A DNA stretch of 49,279 nt. Source: Actinomycetota bacterium (GTDB lineage Bacteria > Actinomycetota > Thermoleophilia > RBG-16-64-13). The DNA is taken from contig JAHJSA010000080.1 in the NCBI GenBank assembly GCA_018830645.1, positions 1 to 49,279 on the forward strand, given 5' to 3'. The notes under the pieces were generated by a model. The model had not been told where the DNA came from and did no database searches. It saw only the letters and a program-made list of their open reading frames with translations. Positions 17,050 to 26,186 of this stretch are shown here, in pieces; within the stretch, counting starts at the first letter, position 1; the number at the start of each line of letters is the position of its first letter. Made by a program: the position numbers and the translations under genes.

Positions 17050-17945
17050 CAGGATGCTCCTTCGACGCCGGAACGGATCATCGTGCCCACGCCGGAGTCC
17101 TCGGTGAGGATCTCGAGCAGGATCGAGTGGGCCACCCGCCCGTCGATGATGTGTGCGGCCCTCACGCCCGCGTCGAGGGCGCTGAGCACCGCCTCCAGTT
17201 TCGGGAGCATGCCCCTGGAGATCGTGCCCGACTCCATCAGCGCACGTACTTCGTCGGCGAAGCACTCTGAGATGAGGCTGTTCTCGTCTTCGAAGTCGGC
17301 ATAGAGACCAGCCACATCGGTGAGGAACACCAGCTTCTCCGCCTTCAAGGCGGTCGCCAGTGCGGCGGCAACGGAATCTGCATTGATGTTGTAGCTCTCG
17401 CCATCCGGGCCGGCGCCCACCGATGCCACGACGGGCACGTACTCGCTCTCGAGGAGGTTGAGGAGGTCGGTGTTCACGCTCACCACCTCACCCACCCGAC
17501 CAAGGTCGAGCAGAGCGCCGTCGGGCCCGCGGCGCTCGAGGCGGCGGGCCTCGAGCAGGAGACCGTCGTCGCCGGAAAGGCCCACGGCACGCACGCCCTT
17601 CTGGTTGATTAAGGCAACGATCTCCTTGTTGACCTTGCCCACGAGCACCATCTTGGCCACTTCCATCGCCGCGGCGTCGGTGACACGAAGACCGTCCACG
17701 AACTCGACAGGCATGTTGAGACGACCCATGAAGCTCGACACCTCGCCCCCACCCCCGTGCACGATGATGGGCCGTATGCCCACGTATCGGAGCAGGGCGA
17801 TGTCGGTAGCGAACTCATCCTTCAGGTCGGCGGAGCTCATGGCCGCCCCCCCATACTTGATCACCACGGTCTTCCCGCTGAACAGGCGGATGTACGGCAG
17901 TGCTTCGAGCAGGGTCTCGACGCGCTTTCGGTAGACCTCGCGCAT
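17049..17945 (-). CDS. argB: acetylglutamate kinase
   Basis: This enzyme phosphorylates N-acetylglutamate, the step usually feedback-inhibited by arginine. The 298-residue protein has the amino acid kinase signature KTVVIKYGGAAM (about 25-36), IIVHGGGGEVS, and the C-terminal lysine region SALDAGVRAAHIIDGRVAHS. The extended N-terminal helix before KYGGAAM (YRKRVETLLEALPYIRLFSG) is typical of arginine-sensitive hexameric enzymes, so feedback control by arginine is likely. It lies 14 bp after argJ and overlaps argD. Confidence 0.97.
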   Translation of the reverse strand: MREVYRKRVETLLEALPYIRLFSGKTVVIKYGGAAMSSADLKDEFATDIALLRYVGIRPIIVHGGGGEVSSFMGRLNMPVEFVDGLRVTDAAAMEVAKMVLVGKVNKEIVALINQKGVRAVGLSGDDGLLLEARRLERRGPDGALLDLGRVGEVVSVNTDLLNLLESEYVPVVASVGAGPDGESYNINADSVAAALATALKAEKLVFLTDVAGLYADFEDENSLISECFADEVRALMESGTISRGMLPKLEAVLSALDAGVRAAHIIDGRVAHSILLEILTEDSGVGTMIRSGVEGAS

Positions 17946-17959
17946 GCGTCCGCGCCCTC

Positions 17960-19267
17960 CTAGGTGTGGTATTCGGCGTTGATGGTCACGTATTCGTGTC
18001 CCAGGTCGGAGAAGAACACCTCGTCCTTGCCGCCGCCCTGATCCAGGTGCAAGACGATCTCTATCTCGCCTTCGCTCATGATCTCCTGGAGCCGAGTCTT
18101 CCCGTCGGCGCCCGGGTCTACCGGCGAGCCCGACTTCACCAGGGTGACGTCGCCGATGCGCAGTGCCACGGCGGGGAAGGCCCGGCCGGGCAAGGCGGCG
18201 CCGACCGCGCTCAGGATGCGTCCCCAGTTCGGATCCCCGCCATACATAGCCGTCTTCACGAGGGTGGAGTCGGCCACGGCGCGGCAGGCGATGCGCGCCG
18301 ACTGCTCGTCGGGCGCTCCCTCGACGACGAGGTGCACCACCTTGGTGGCCCCCTCCCCGTCGGCTACCATCATGAGTGCCAAGCGCAGCAGCGCGTAACG
18401 CAGGGCGAAGCCCACTTGGCGCGCCGCCTCCACCGACAACTCCACGCCCGATGCGCCGCTGGCCATGAGGAACACGCAGTCGTTCGTGCTCATCTGACCA
18501 TCGACCGAGATCAGGTTGAAGGAGTGCCCGACCTCGCGATCAAGCATGGTGCGCGCCAATTTGGGCGGTATCACGGCATCAGTGGTGGCCACGCACAGCA
18601 TCGTCGCCATGCCCGGCGCGATCATGCCGGCGCCCTTGGCGCACGCGCCCAACCGCACGACTCCTCCATCGGTGCGCACGTCGAGGGCCAACGACTTGGA
18701 GAACCGATCGGTGGTCATGATGCACTCCGCAAACGCCGCTCCGCCGGCACGGTCCAGGCGTTCGGTGGCTGACGCGATCCCGGCCACGACGGACCCCTGG
18801 TCAAGGGGTACCCCGATGACGCCGGTGGACGCGATACCCACCCGATCGGCGCCGAGACCCAGGCGCGCCGCGCACGCCGCTCGAGTGGCGCGCGCCACCG
18901 CGAGACCCTCGGAGCCCGTGCAGGCGTTGGCATTGCCGCTGTTCATCAACACGGCCGCGAGGCCGCTGAGCGTGGTCTCGGCGCGACTGACCACTATGGG
19001 CGCGGCTGCGAACGAGTTCCGAGTGAAGACGGCGGCTCCGACGACCGACGAGCGATACGCCGGCTCGACCGCGACGATGCCGACGTCGGGGCGACCGCTG
19101 GCCTTGATGCCCGCCGCCACGCCGGCGGCCACGAACCCCGCGGGATACGTGACTCCGGTCTCTCGACCTTCCCCCGCGGCGTGAGTGATCCCATCCGGTA
19201 GGATGAGGAACCTCGAGGTCGGCGGCTGGACGACCACCGGATGAGCGGAGCCGGATATGCCGCTCAC
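17960..19267 (-). CDS. argJ: bifunctional ornithine acetyltransferase / N-acetylglutamate synthase
   Basis: ArgJ transfers the acetyl group from N-acetylornithine to glutamate, allowing a cyclic pathway, and in some species also makes N-acetylglutamate from acetyl-CoA. The 435-residue precursor contains the self-cleavage region ASTGVIGVPLDQ with the nucleophilic threonine, plus NSGNANACTG and the C-terminal NINAEYHT found in ArgJ proteins. The GTG start overlaps the argC stop (GTGA). About 30 N-terminal residues before GVTYPAGFVAAGV exceed the usual length, so a shorter start is possible. No separate argE or argA is present in the window, consistent with the cyclic route. Confidence 0.95.
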   Translation of the reverse strand: MSGISGSAHPVVVQPPTSRFLILPDGITHAAGEGRETGVTYPAGFVAAGVAAGIKASGRPDVGIVAVEPAYRSSVVGAAVFTRNSFAAAPIVVSRAETTLSGLAAVLMNSGNANACTGSEGLAVARATRAACAARLGLGADRVGIASTGVIGVPLDQGSVVAGIASATERLDRAGGAAFAECIMTTDRFSKSLALDVRTDGGVVRLGACAKGAGMIAPGMATMLCVATTDAVIPPKLARTMLDREVGHSFNLISVDGQMSTNDCVFLMASGASGVELSVEAARQVGFALRYALLRLALMMVADGEGATKVVHLVVEGAPDEQSARIACRAVADSTLVKTAMYGGDPNWGRILSAVGAALPGRAFPAVALRIGDVTLVKSGSPVDPGADGKTRLQEIMSEGEIEIVLHLDQGGGKDEVFFSDLGHEYVTINAEYHT

Positions 19268-20283
19268 CCTTGCGCTCCCAAACCGAGCGTCTCGGGGAAA
19301 CCCGCCATGATGTTCAGATTCTGGACCGCCTGCCCCGAAGCACCCTTCAGCAGGTTGTCGATGACGGAAACCACCTTATAAAGTCCGGCGGCCTCGTCCA
19401 CCCGCGGTGAGATGCGGCAGTAGTTCGTGCACTGCACTTCACTCAGCGCAGGCGCAGCCGCCACCACCTCCACGAACGGTTCGTCCACATAGGCTCCCTC
19501 ATACAGATGCATCAGGGCGTCCTGCGACAGAAGCTCCGCCCCGACCGCAGGGAGGCAATACACCGTCGCCAGGATTCCACGATCCAGCGGGAGAAGGTGG
19601 GGAGTGAAGCTCACCCCGACAGGCGTGCCCGCGACGCGCCCAAGCTCCTGAAGCATCTCGGAGGTGTGCCTGTGGCCCACCTCGCCGTAGGCCCGGAAGT
19701 CGTCGTGCACCCGGCTGAAGTGGGTGGTAGCGGAGGGGGCGCGGCCCGCGCCCGACACGCCCGATTTCGCGTCCACGATCACAGTAGCGATGCCGAGGTC
19801 CCGAACCAGCGGCAGCGCGGCAAGGATCGTGGCCGTCGGGTAGCACCCGGGGTTCGCCACGAGGTCGGCCGCGGCGATCCGTTCACGGTGCAGTTCGGGG
19901 AGCCCGTACACCGCCTTCGGCACGAGATCCGCGCGGCCGTGCTGGAAACCGTACCAGTGTTGATATGCATCCTCGTCGGCAAGCCGGAAATCGGCGCTCA
20001 GGTCGATCACGCGATGCCCGCGGTCGATTAGCTCCCCCACCACAGGATGCGAGGCGGCGTGCGGGTAGCAGACGAACACGAACTCGCAATCGGCGACCGC
20101 CTCGGGAGAGTACTCGACGTACGTGCCCGGCACGCGCACATGTGGGAATACATCACTCACCTGTTGATCCACGTAGCTGGACGAAGTCAGGGGCCCCAGA
20201 CGGACCTCCGGATGAGCCCAGAGCAACTCGGTGAGCACCATCCCGGTGAAACCGGTCGCCCCCACAATACCGGCCTGGATCAC
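19264..20283 (-). CDS. argC: N-acetyl-gamma-glutamyl-phosphate reductase
   Basis: This enzyme reduces N-acetylglutamyl phosphate with NADPH to the semialdehyde. The 339-residue protein has the nucleotide-binding AGIVGATGFTGMVL at its very N-terminus, the catalytic cysteine motif VANPGCYPTATIL, and VDAKSGVSGAGRAP. The GTG at 20283 was chosen because AGIVGATG begins three residues later and a GGGAG site precedes it. The ATG at 20379 lies upstream of the predicted promoter, so it cannot be used. It is the first gene of the arginine operon. Confidence 0.96.
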   Translation of the reverse strand: MIQAGIVGATGFTGMVLTELLWAHPEVRLGPLTSSSYVDQQVSDVFPHVRVPGTYVEYSPEAVADCEFVFVCYPHAASHPVVGELIDRGHRVIDLSADFRLADEDAYQHWYGFQHGRADLVPKAVYGLPELHRERIAAADLVANPGCYPTATILAALPLVRDLGIATVIVDAKSGVSGAGRAPSATTHFSRVHDDFRAYGEVGHRHTSEMLQELGRVAGTPVGVSFTPHLLPLDRGILATVYCLPAVGAELLSQDALMHLYEGAYVDEPFVEVVAAAPALSEVQCTNYCRISPRVDEAAGLYKVVSVIDNLLKGASGQAVQNLNIMAGFPETLGLGAQG

Positions 20284-20332
20284 TCCCCCACTCCCTTCGC
20301 TCCCTGTTTCGGCCGCGCGCGCCAGTTGATTG

Positions 20333-20370
20333 ACTGCATAATCATACAGTCCTCTGCAATAACATACAAG
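20333..20370 (-). promoter_or_regulatory. two tandem ArgR (ARG) boxes and the arg operon promoter
   Basis: Two similar 18-bp imperfect palindromes, ACTGCATAATCATACAGT (20333-20350) and TCTGCAATAACATACAAG (20353-20370), are separated by 2 bp. This is the paired arrangement used by ArgR hexamers. On the minus strand a promoter lies inside them: -35 TTGTAT (20369-20364), 17-bp spacer, -10 TATGAT (20346-20341), with a start near 20334. Box one covers the -35 and box two the -10, so ArgR-arginine binding should exclude RNA polymerase. The leader to argC is about 50 nt. Confidence 0.8.
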
Positions 20371-20437
20371 CCAATGCAACAGGGAGCTGAATCGCCGCCC
20401 TACACAACCCGTGGTGATCTCGAACGCTACGGCTGCG

Positions 20438-22864
20438 TCAGGCCCTGATGGTCGCCCCGATGGTGGTCTTGAGTTCGGCCAGCATCGTGTCGCGCAGCTG
20501 GTTGACCTCGTTCTCGGAGAGCGTGCGATCGGGTGAACGATAGGTCAGCCGCAAGGCCAGGCTCTTGCTCCCCTCCGCGACCTGCCGCCCGGTGTACACG
20601 TCGAACACCTCGACATCGCGCAAGAGCTCGCCTCCAGCGGCCCGAACCGCCCCGACCACAGCAGTAGCCGGCACATCCTCGGCCACCACCAGCGCCACGT
20701 CCTGCTCCAGCACCGGATGCGTGAGGAGATCCTCGAAGAGCGTCACCCCGCGCGCGGCCGGCAGGACCACCTCGAGATCGATCTCCGCCGCGACTACATG
20801 GCCCGAGATATCGAACGCTCGACTCACCAGTGGGTGCACCTCCCCCAGCCACCCCGCGGCCACGCCGTTCACGGTGATCGCCGCGGAGCGACCCGGGTGG
20901 AGGAACCCCTCTCTGTTCACCTCGAAGGCGACCTGGACTCCGAGAAGAGCGAACACCCGCTCCAGCAGGCCTTTGCAAAGATAGTAGTCGGGGGGTGACG
21001 CCTTCGCGGTCCAGGATTCCGCTTCCCACGGACCGTACAGAGCGACGCCCAGTCGGCGGTGTTCGTTCGGAAGACCACTCTCCCGGGCGTGGAACGTGTT
21101 CCCGGTCTCAAACAGGTGCACGCGCTCTTCCCGCACGGCCACGTTGCGGCGGGTGGCCGCGAGGAGACCGGGCAACAGCATCGTGCGCATCACGGACTGA
21201 TCCTGGCTCAACGGATTGGTGAGCGGAATCGGCTCCGATCGCGGGTCGGCCGGCTCGAGGCGCAGGTGGCCCATCCATCCGGGCTCGATGAACGAGTAGG
21301 TGACCACTTCATCGAGGCCGGCACCGACGAGAGCGTCGGCGATGCGCCGCACCGCCAGCTGATCCTGAGTTAGGCCTCCTCGACCTTCGGTGCGGGGCGG
21401 GAGTGTCGAGGGCAGCTGCCCGAGGCCGTGGATGCGGGCGATCTCTTCCACGAGGTCGATCTCGCGCTCCAGGTCGGCCCTCCAGGTGGGCACGGTCACC
21501 AGCAGACACGCGTCGTCGCCGGGGCACTCGTCGACCTCGCAGCCGAGCCGGCCCAGGATGGTCTCGATCTCAGCCGTGGGCACGATAGCGCCGAGTATCT
21601 GTTCCACCCGGTGGGGCCTCAGAGTCAATTTGGAGGGGTAGGTCTCCGCCGCGAGCACGTCGACAGTGCCCTCGGAGACGACCCCGCCGCAGATCTCGGT
21701 GAGCATCGCACAGGCCATGTCGAGCGCGAGCGGGATCAGGTTGCGGTCGAGGCCCTTCTCGAAGCGCGTGGACGACTCGCTGCGAAGACCGAGCGCGCCG
21801 GAGGTACGCATGATGGAGGGCCCGTGGAAGTTGGCGGCTTCGAGGAGCAGGTTCGTGGTGGAGTCTGTGACCTCGCTGTCGACGCTGCCCATGATCCCCG
21901 CGATGACCGACGGCTTCACCGCGTCGGCGATCACGAGCATGTCTTCGGTGAGCACCCGCTTGGTGTCGTCCAGGGTGACGATCGTCTCGCCGGCCTGTGC
22001 CCGGCGGGCTATCACCCGCGCTCCCTCCACCATCGCGAGGTCGAACGCATGCAACGGCTGCCCGACGGACCACATGACGTAGTTCGTGACGTCAACCACG
22101 TTGTTGACCGGTCGCATGCCGGCGTGGGTGATGCGCGCCTTCAGCCACGGAGGCGACTCGGCTACGGTCACACCGGTGATCACGCGGGCCGCATACCGCG
22201 GACACAGGTCTGGATCCCACACCTCCACCGAGATGTCGTCAGCCGCCTGCCGGGACGACACCGGGTACAGGTATTCGGTCTCCTCGCAGAAGGTCTCGTC
22301 TGTGACCGCGGCTATCTCACGAGCAAGGCCCCGTATGGAAAGACAGTCAGGACGGTTCGGGGTGACCTCGACCTCCAGGACGGACTCCGCCAACTCGAGG
22401 CGGTCGCCCAGCGGTTCCCCGGCTTCCCACTCATCGGGAAGGACCATGATGCCGGGGCTCTTGGCCTCGAACCCCACTTCGGCCTCGGAGAGGATCATGC
22501 CGGACGACGTGACCCCTCGGAGTTTGGCCTTGGCGATCGTCATGCCGTTGGGTAGCACCGCTCCGGGCAGACTCACCGCGACCGTCTGGCCCGCCCTCAC
22601 GTTCGGGGCACCACAGACGATCGTGCGGGACTGGTCTTCTCCCACATCGACCGTACAGACGGAGAGTTTGTCGGCGTCGGGATGCTTCTCACACGCCAGT
22701 ACCTTGCCGACCACGAACCACTTGAGAACGTCACCCTCCGACGAGACCCCCACGGCCGCGACACGCTCCACCTCAGTGCCCGTGAGGGCAAGCCTGGAGG
22801 CAAGTTCGTCCACGGGGAGACCGATGACAACGTGCTCGCTCAACCACGACAGGGGGGCCTTCAT
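20438..22864 (-). CDS. pheT: phenylalanine--tRNA ligase beta subunit
   Basis: This is the large subunit of the alpha2-beta2 enzyme that charges tRNA-Phe. The 808-residue protein has the expected order: a short N-terminal domain, an EMAPII-like tRNA-binding domain at about 40-150 (VGKVLACEKHPDADKLSVC), B3/B4 editing domains (TPNRPDCLSIRGLAREIAAV), B5 (RPHRVEQILGAIVPTAEIET), the catalytic-like core, and a C-terminal FDX-ACB anticodon domain (LTHPVLEQDVALVVAEDVPA, ending in SENEVNQLRDTMLAELKTTI). Nothing is missing. It follows pheS by 55 nt. The arg promoter lies downstream of its stop. Confidence 0.97.
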   Translation of the reverse strand: MKAPLSWLSEHVVIGLPVDELASRLALTGTEVERVAAVGVSSEGDVLKWFVVGKVLACEKHPDADKLSVCTVDVGEDQSRTIVCGAPNVRAGQTVAVSLPGAVLPNGMTIAKAKLRGVTSSGMILSEAEVGFEAKSPGIMVLPDEWEAGEPLGDRLELAESVLEVEVTPNRPDCLSIRGLAREIAAVTDETFCEETEYLYPVSSRQAADDISVEVWDPDLCPRYAARVITGVTVAESPPWLKARITHAGMRPVNNVVDVTNYVMWSVGQPLHAFDLAMVEGARVIARRAQAGETIVTLDDTKRVLTEDMLVIADAVKPSVIAGIMGSVDSEVTDSTTNLLLEAANFHGPSIMRTSGALGLRSESSTRFEKGLDRNLIPLALDMACAMLTEICGGVVSEGTVDVLAAETYPSKLTLRPHRVEQILGAIVPTAEIETILGRLGCEVDECPGDDACLLVTVPTWRADLEREIDLVEEIARIHGLGQLPSTLPPRTEGRGGLTQDQLAVRRIADALVGAGLDEVVTYSFIEPGWMGHLRLEPADPRSEPIPLTNPLSQDQSVMRTMLLPGLLAATRRNVAVREERVHLFETGNTFHARESGLPNEHRRLGVALYGPWEAESWTAKASPPDYYLCKGLLERVFALLGVQVAFEVNREGFLHPGRSAAITVNGVAAGWLGEVHPLVSRAFDISGHVVAAEIDLEVVLPAARGVTLFEDLLTHPVLEQDVALVVAEDVPATAVVGAVRAAGGELLRDVEVFDVYTGRQVAEGSKSLALRLTYRSPDRTLSENEVNQLRDTMLAELKTTIGATIRA

Positions 22865-22919
22865 GCCTGCTCCATCCTCAAGATCGCTCGCGTAGTAGGT
22901 ACATACCGCACGCCAGATG

Positions 22920-23969
22920 CTAGAACTGCCGCACGAACCTCAGGTCGTTCTCGTAGAAGAGACGGAGATCGGTGACCCCGTGCTTCAACATGGCGATGCG
23001 CTCGATGCCCATGCCGAACGCGAAGCCCGTGTACTTCTCGGAGTCGTAGCCGACGAACGCGAAGACGTTGGGGTCGACCATGCCCGCGCCAAGGATCTCG
23101 AGCCATCCACTCCTCTTGCAGAGCCGGCACCCGACTCCGTCGCAGATCATGCACGACACATCCACCTCCACCGATGGCTCGGTGAACGGGAAGAAGTGGG
23201 GGCGCAGGCGGATCTGCCGGTCCGAACCGAACATCGCCCGGGCGAACACTTCAAGCGTGCCCTTCAGATCGGCGAGGGTGACACCTTCATCCACGACCAG
23301 ACCCTCCACTTGGTGGAACATCGGGGTGTGCGTGGCGTCGGAATCCCGCCGGTAGGCCTTGCCGGGAGCGATCACGTACACCGGCGGGCGCTTCTTCTCC
23401 ATGACCCGCACCTGCACCGGTGACGTATGGGTGCGAAGCAGGATGTCGTCGGACACGAAGAAGGTGTCGTGCAGAGACCGCGCCGGGTGGTCGGCCGGGT
23501 GGTTCAGAGCCTCGAAGTTGTAGTAGTCGGTCTCGATCTCCGGACCCTCCGCCACCGAATACCCCATGGAGACGAAGATGTCTTCGATCTCACGGCGGGT
23601 GGAAGTGATCAGGTGGAGATGCCCGAGCGGCAGCGTCCGTCCGGGCAGAGTGACATCCAACCTGTCGTGCTCGAGCGCGTCGACTAGTTCCCCGGCCTCA
23701 AGGACTGCCTGACGCGCCTCCAGTGCAGCCTCCAGCTCCCTCTTCACTAGGTTGCCGAACCTACCCACGTTCGGGCGATCGGCAGCCGGGAGTTCCGGGA
23801 TGCTCCGAAGCAAGGTAGTAAGGGCGGCTTTCCGCCCAAGGAATCGCACCCGAGTCTCTTCGAGCCCGGCGAGGTCGGCGACTGCTTCCACAGCTTCGAT
23901 CCCCGACGAGTAGATGTCGCGCAGGTCGGCTCTCTGGATCTGCTGAAGGATGGATTGATCGGCTGGGAT
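22920..23969 (-). CDS. pheS: phenylalanine--tRNA ligase alpha subunit
   Basis: This is the catalytic subunit of the class II phenylalanyl-tRNA synthetase. Motifs are TDYYNFEALNHPADHPARSL (motif 2 region), FHQVEGLVVDEGVTLADLKG and GFAFGMGIERIAMLKHGV (motif 3). The only conventional in-frame start is a GTG at 23891. It would begin the protein at EAVADLAGLEETRVRFLGRK, about 15 residues short of the usual N-terminal helix. The frame stays open and helix-like upstream (DQSILQQIQRADLRDIYSSG) back to the TAG of the preceding gene, but contains no ATG, GTG or TTG. An AUC at 23969, four bases after GGAGG, is the best-placed initiation codon, giving 349 residues. The coordinates use that codon. If the GTG is used, the gene ends at 23891. 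Confidence 0.93.
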   Translation of the reverse strand: MPADQSILQQIQRADLRDIYSSGIEAVEAVADLAGLEETRVRFLGRKAALTTLLRSIPELPAADRPNVGRFGNLVKRELEAALEARQAVLEAGELVDALEHDRLDVTLPGRTLPLGHLHLITSTRREIEDIFVSMGYSVAEGPEIETDYYNFEALNHPADHPARSLHDTFFVSDDILLRTHTSPVQVRVMEKKRPPVYVIAPGKAYRRDSDATHTPMFHQVEGLVVDEGVTLADLKGTLEVFARAMFGSDRQIRLRPHFFPFTEPSVEVDVSCMICDGVGCRLCKRSGWLEILGAGMVDPNVFAFVGYDSEKYTGFAFGMGIERIAMLKHGVTDLRLFYENDLRFVRQF

Positions 23970-23993
23970 GACCCCTCCCTTCGGGTGGATGAC

Positions 23994-24824
23994 CTACGCT
24001 AGCAGACCCCCGCGAGGTTTGCCACGCTCTGGGCGGCTGAGCTCGTAAAGCAGCACGGTGGCCGCCATTGCTACGTTGAGTGAGTCGAGGCCCACTTGGG
24101 GGATGGCCACCCGCAGCACTGGGCCCGGGATCTCGGCCGGGCCCTCGCGCTCGGCCCCCATCACCAACACGACAGGTCCGTCCACAGCGAGCCCCGAACT
24201 GCTCATCTCGGCAGCCGGATCCGCGCACACGACCGTCGGCCGCACCACGCCACGCCTCTCGTCGGCCTCGATCTTGGCCACGAGATCCGACGGCGATACC
24301 TCCACCATGACCCTCGTGAAGAACTGCGCCCCCATGCCGGCCCGAAGAGCCTTGGGTCCGAAGGGATCTGCGGTGCCCGGGCTGCACACCACCCCCACGG
24401 CGCCGAATGCGACCGCGCTGCGGATGATGGTGCCCACGTTACCGGGGTCGCCGACCCCGGACAGGTACACGCATACCCCCGCCTCCAGGGGAAGGTCTGC
24501 CAGGGACCATTCGATGAGCTCGAACAGAGCGACGACGTCCGCCGCACCCCCAAGGCCACTCGCGTGCTCGAGCACCTCGGCCGAACATACCCCGATGTCA
24601 AGCTCGTCCTCTTCGGCTTCCTCGAGCAGCTCGGGCGGGAGACGATCAAGCAGGTCGTCGCGCACGAGCACTTCCACTGGAGACTCACCAGCCTGGATCG
24701 CCGCTTCGAGAAGATCGAGGCCCTCGCATACGAAGAGCCCCTTGTCGCGACGGTGCTTCTTCTTCTGCAACTTCTGGGCCAGCTTCACGCTCTCATTGTG
24801 CCGGCCGGCGATGGTACGGATCAT
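23994..24824 (-). CDS. TrmH/SpoU-family RNA 2'-O-methyltransferase
   Basis: This is a 276-residue SPOUT methyltransferase acting on rRNA or tRNA. An N-terminal substrate-binding domain (KLAQKLQKKKHRRDKGLFVC) is followed by the knotted catalytic domain with GVGDPGNVGTIIRSAVAFGA, VLVMGAEREGP and VAIPQVGLDSLNVAMAATVL, the three SpoU motifs. The ATG (MIRTIAGRHNESVK) follows GAGGTG. The longer frame to 24905 has no conserved sequence. It sits between rplT and pheS, its usual place in many Gram-positive bacteria. The target nucleotide cannot be read from the sequence. Confidence 0.93.
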   Translation of the reverse strand: MIRTIAGRHNESVKLAQKLQKKKHRRDKGLFVCEGLDLLEAAIQAGESPVEVLVRDDLLDRLPPELLEEAEEDELDIGVCSAEVLEHASGLGGAADVVALFELIEWSLADLPLEAGVCVYLSGVGDPGNVGTIIRSAVAFGAVGVVCSPGTADPFGPKALRAGMGAQFFTRVMVEVSPSDLVAKIEADERRGVVRPTVVCADPAAEMSSSGLAVDGPVVLVMGAEREGPAEIPGPVLRVAIPQVGLDSLNVAMAATVLLYELSRPERGKPRGGLLA

Positions 24825-24978
24825 GAGCACCTCGCAGAGGCGAAGGGTCTCGAGGACGACGGAAGCGGACCTCGCGGGGACCAGAACGACGACGACGCCG
24901 CCCAATGGGCCACGCCACGGGTGGATATCACACCCATCGCGCAGCGCCTCGGCGACGCCGTCGTACAGATTCCATCGG

Positions 24979-25341
24979 TCAGACCGCGGAGAGAGCCGCC
25001 TTCGCCTTCCCCGCTATCTCCGCGAACACCTGCGGCTCCTTGACGGCGAGGTCGGCCAGCATCTTCCGGTTCAGGTCGATGTCAGCCTGCTTCAGCCCGT
25101 GGATGAACTGGTTGTAGTTCATGCCGTGCAGCCGGGCAGCCGCGTTGATACGCGTGATCCACAACTTCCGGAAGTCGCGCTTGCGCACCCTGCGGTCGCG
25201 GTACGCGTACGTGTGCGACTTGAGCAACTGCTCTTTGGCCTGGCGGTAGTTGGTGCTCTTGAGGCCCCAATACCCCTTCGCCTCGTCCAGGACCTTGCGC
25301 CGCTTCTTCTTCGCGTTGATACTGCGCTTGATACGTGCCAT
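24979..25341 (-). CDS. rplT: 50S ribosomal protein L20
   Basis: L20 has 120 residues, is highly basic in its N-terminal half ([20 protein letters not shown]) and carries the conserved [20 protein letters not shown] segment. It binds 23S rRNA early in assembly. In both E. coli and B. subtilis it also represses its own operon by binding a leader or inter-gene RNA, which is relevant to the infC leader upstream here. It lies 12 bp after rpmI. Length is normal. Confidence 0.98.
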   Translation of the reverse strand: MARIKRSINAKKKRRKVLDEAKGYWGLKSTNYRQAKEQLLKSHTYAYRDRRVRKRDFRKLWITRINAAARLHGMNYNQFIHGLKQADIDLNRKMLADLAVKEPQVFAEIAGKAKAALSAV

Positions 25342-25353
25342 CGTCCAGCCCTC

Positions 25354-25545
25354 CTACGAACCTATGAGACGCCGGCAATGGCGCGCATCGCGGCCGTCGA
25401 TCGCGGTGTCCTTACGGAACTTCCGCTTCCGCTTGCTCGGCTTCTTGGTGAGGATGTGACTGCTGAACGCACGTCGCCGCATCAGCTTCCCGGTGGCCGT
25501 CACCTTCACCCGCTTCTTCATACCCTTGTGTGTCTTGTTCTTCAT
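25354..25545 (-). CDS. rpmI: 50S ribosomal protein L35
   Basis: This small basic ribosomal protein has 63 residues with the family core [20 protein letters not shown] and [18 protein letters not shown]. It lies between infC (128 bp upstream) and rplT (12 bp downstream), the standard infC-rpmI-rplT order. It is complete. Confidence 0.98.
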   Translation of the reverse strand: MKNKTHKGMKKRVKVTATGKLMRRRAFSSHILTKKPSKRKRKFRKDTAIDGRDARHCRRLIGS

Positions 25546-25673
25546 CGCGTCCCTACTGTCTGTGCTTCCAGTGGCCTATCTCCGAACAGCCGCCAAGGGC
25601 CGCCCGAAAGCTCCCGCACCCACACGGGGCGGGGCCCGGCGATCGGATCAAGATGGTTCCGCTCTGCAGGCGC

Positions 25674-26186
25674 CTAACGCTTCTTTGGTCCGAGCATCAT
25701 CACCATGTTGCGGCCGTCGAGGTTCGGTTGGCTCTCTACGTCACCGAGTTCCTGCAGTTCTTCGGCCATCCTTCTGAGGAGTCGCTCGCCGAGGTGCGGA
25801 TGCACCAGCTCGCGTCCTCGGAACATGATGGTGAGCTTGACCTTGTCGCCGTTCTTCAGGAAACGCTCGACGTGACCGCGCTTCGTGGCGAAGTCATGGT
25901 CGTCGATCTTCGGCCGCAGCTTGATCTCTTTGATGCTGATGGTCGTCTGCCGCTTGCGCGCTTCCTTGGTCTTCTGCTCCTGCTCGTACCTGTACTTGCC
26001 GTAATCCATCACCTTGCACACCGGCGGCTGGGCCATTGGCGCCACTTCCACCAGATCAAGGTTCAGACGGTCGGCGAAGTCCAAGGCCTCGCGGATAGGC
26101 ACTATGCCTACCTGCTCTCCGTCGGGACCGATCAATCTGACCGACTCCACTCGGATCCTATCGTTGATTCGAACGCTCTCAGCTAT
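25674..26186 (-). CDS. infC: translation initiation factor IF-3
   Basis: IF-3 binds the 30S subunit, keeps subunits apart and rejects wrong start codons. The protein has both domains: the N-domain RINDRIRVESVRLIGPDGEQ and the C-domain EIKLRPKIDDHDFATKRGHV with VKLTIMFRGRELVHPHLGER. The start is unusual. A GTG (26198) and a TTG (26195) overlap or abut the ribosome-binding site GGGGAGGT (26204-26197), so neither is properly spaced. An AUA at 26186, ten bases after GGAGGT, aligns with the start of IF-3 in other bacteria (seven residues before the first Asn), where AUU is often used. About 170 residues result. The coordinates use the AUA. With the GTG the gene ends at 26198. Confidence 0.95.
   Translation of the reverse strand: MAESVRINDRIRVESVRLIGPDGEQVGIVPIREALDFADRLNLDLVEVAPMAQPPVCKVMDYGKYRYEQEQKTKEARKRQTTISIKEIKLRPKIDDHDFATKRGHVERFLKNGDKVKLTIMFRGRELVHPHLGERLLRRMAEELQELGDVESQPNLDGRNMVMMLGPKKR

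Noticed and set aside
24058-25677. 539-codon plus-strand reading frame
   Set aside because: It is antisense to the methyltransferase, rplT and rpmI genes, all clearly on the minus strand.
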